This document shows, piece by piece, positions 6,004-6,287 of a stretch of DNA of 6,287 nucleotides (position 1 is the first letter of the stretch; every line of letters begins with the position of its first letter). The translations under genes and the position numbers were made by a program. Under the pieces are notes generated by a model. It was not told the origin of the DNA, ran no database searches, and worked only from the letters and a program-made list of their open reading frames with translations. Origin of the DNA: Deferribacteraceae bacterium (GTDB taxonomy: Bacteria; Chrysiogenota; Deferribacteres; Deferribacterales; JAISNW01); assembly GCA_031276055.1 (NCBI GenBank), contig JAISNW010000168.1, positions 1-6,287 of the forward strand, written 5' to 3'.

Positions 6004-6020
6004 CGGTTTAGTTAGTATAT

Positions 6021-6049
6021 TGTATATCGGTTAATCCGCCTAAAGTCAA
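6021..6049 (-). promoter_or_regulatory. sigma70-like promoter of the trp operon
   Basis: TTGACT at 6049-6044 and TATACA at 6026-6021 are separated by exactly 17 bases and are close to the TTGACA/TATAAT consensus. The implied start, around 6013, lies about 10 bases before the first strand of T-box Stem I. It is the only good promoter visible between the upstream gene and trpE. No operator palindrome is evident over it, in keeping with control by the leader. Confidence 0.82.
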
Positions 6050-6085
6050 TAGTTTTGAAATTATTTGGGGATTTTTGTTAAACTT

Positions 6086-6287
6086 TTATAGATTTAGGCG
6101 TCTTTCAATCTCTTCTATAATGGCGGCTTTTGCCCGTTCGCCTTCAGGGGTTAGCTTGTCATTAGTCTCATAACTTTTGGGGATAGCGCCGAGAAAGAGC
6201 ACCTCTTTAGGCGCAGCCCCTCTTAGTTCAGATACTAATAGAGTTTCTTGTATCCCAATCTGATGAGGGGTGAGTTTTAGAGGGATA
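6086..6287 (-). CDS. [NiFe]-hydrogenase maturation protease, HyaD/HybD family, C-terminal part (truncated by window edge)
   Basis: Only the last 66 residues are in the window, read from 6286 to a TAA at 6088-6086. Proteases of this family remove the C-terminal tail of the hydrogenase large subunit once the NiFe centre is in place. The tail shows TPHQIGIQETLLVSELRG, then KEVLFLGAIPKSYE and a final LTPEGERAKAAI helix. This is the order seen in HybD-like proteins: nickel-binding His region, an LxxLxG helix, a V-x-x-x-G-x-x-P strand, then a 'L(S/T)P' helix. The His at residue 8 of this fragment would be one of the three nickel-sensing ligands; the other two acidic ligands lie upstream, outside the window. 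No hydrogenase structural gene is visible, so the partner enzyme is unknown. No clear terminator separates it from the trp promoter, so some readthrough into the T-box leader is possible. Confidence 0.82.
   Translation of the reverse strand, partial: IPLKLTPHQIGIQETLLVSELRGAAPKEVLFLGAIPKSYETNDKLTPEGERAKAAIIEEIERRLNL

Larger units (their letters stand above)
5635..6013 (-). promoter_or_regulatory. T-box riboswitch (tRNA-Trp-responsive leader of trpEGDCF)
   Basis: This untranslated leader should read the charging state of tRNA-Trp and control transcription into trpE. Stem I is closed by TTGAC at 6003-5999 with GTCAA at 5906-5902. The apical part has the AGAGAGCCGG segment and a GCTG match to the GNUG signature. 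The specifier, TGG followed by a purine, is at 5924-5922 in a typical ...AAATGGACC...CTGAG context, which pairs with the CCA anticodon of tRNA-Trp. Small hairpins at 5836-5819 and 5810-5791 fill the stem II/III region. The T-box core AACAAGGTGGCACCGCGG closely matches the family consensus, and its bulge carries UGGC, the complement of GCCA, as expected for a tRNA with discriminator G73. Antiterminator and terminator follow. Known mechanism: uncharged tRNA stabilises the antiterminator. The transcript start near 6013 is inferred from the promoter. Confidence 0.95.

Noticed and set aside
1..6287. CRISPR array, IS element, tRNA or rRNA genes, prophage or defence genes
   Set aside because: No regularly spaced repeats, transposase motifs, tRNA cloverleaf or rRNA segments were seen; the whole window is accounted for by metabolic genes and one riboswitch leader.

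Overview
The window (6,287 bases, GC in the mid-40s percent by eye) carries a tryptophan biosynthesis operon. Every convincing gene reads on the minus strand, so the biological order runs from high to low coordinates. The organism cannot be named from this sequence. The queuosine gene, the [NiFe]-hydrogenase maturation protease, the tightly overlapped operon and the T-box leader fit an anaerobic or hydrogen-using bacterium. T-boxes are commonest in Firmicutes but also occur in Actinobacteria, Chloroflexi, Deinococcota and some Deltaproteobacteria, so the leader does not fix the phylum.

Layout in transcription order: (1) 6287-6086, the 3' end of a HyaD/HybD-type hydrogenase maturation protease, with no clear terminator after it. 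(2) 6049-6021, a sigma70-like promoter. (3) About 6013-5635, a complete T-box riboswitch with a UGG (Trp) specifier, a UGGC acceptor-binding bulge that matches a G73 discriminator, and a mutually exclusive antiterminator and terminator. (4) trpE (5612-4149), trpG (4152-3577), trpD (3580-2558), trpC (2561-1782) and trpF (1776-1150). These are joined by 4-base ATGA or GTGA overlaps, except for a 5-base gap before trpF. (5) A class I SAM-dependent methyltransferase (1153-569) starting at a TTG that overlaps the trpF stop. Its C-terminus appears to be frameshifted. (6) A short spacer, then the 5' part of queC (466-1), cut by the window edge.

The five Trp enzymes take chorismate to indole-3-glycerol phosphate. 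trpB and trpA, which complete the pathway, are absent: after trpF comes the methyltransferase and then queC. Uncharged tRNA-Trp should stabilise the antiterminator and let transcription reach trpE. When the tRNA is charged, the leader should fold into the terminator.

The main points for a second look are: the terminator arm of the T-box, an imperfect hairpin of about 119 nt rather than a compact one; a further competing pairing that spans the U-tract just before the trpE ribosome binding site; the out-of-frame methyltransferase tail; the split trp pathway; and the risk of calling trpE 84 codons too long, because an open frame runs through the riboswitch.
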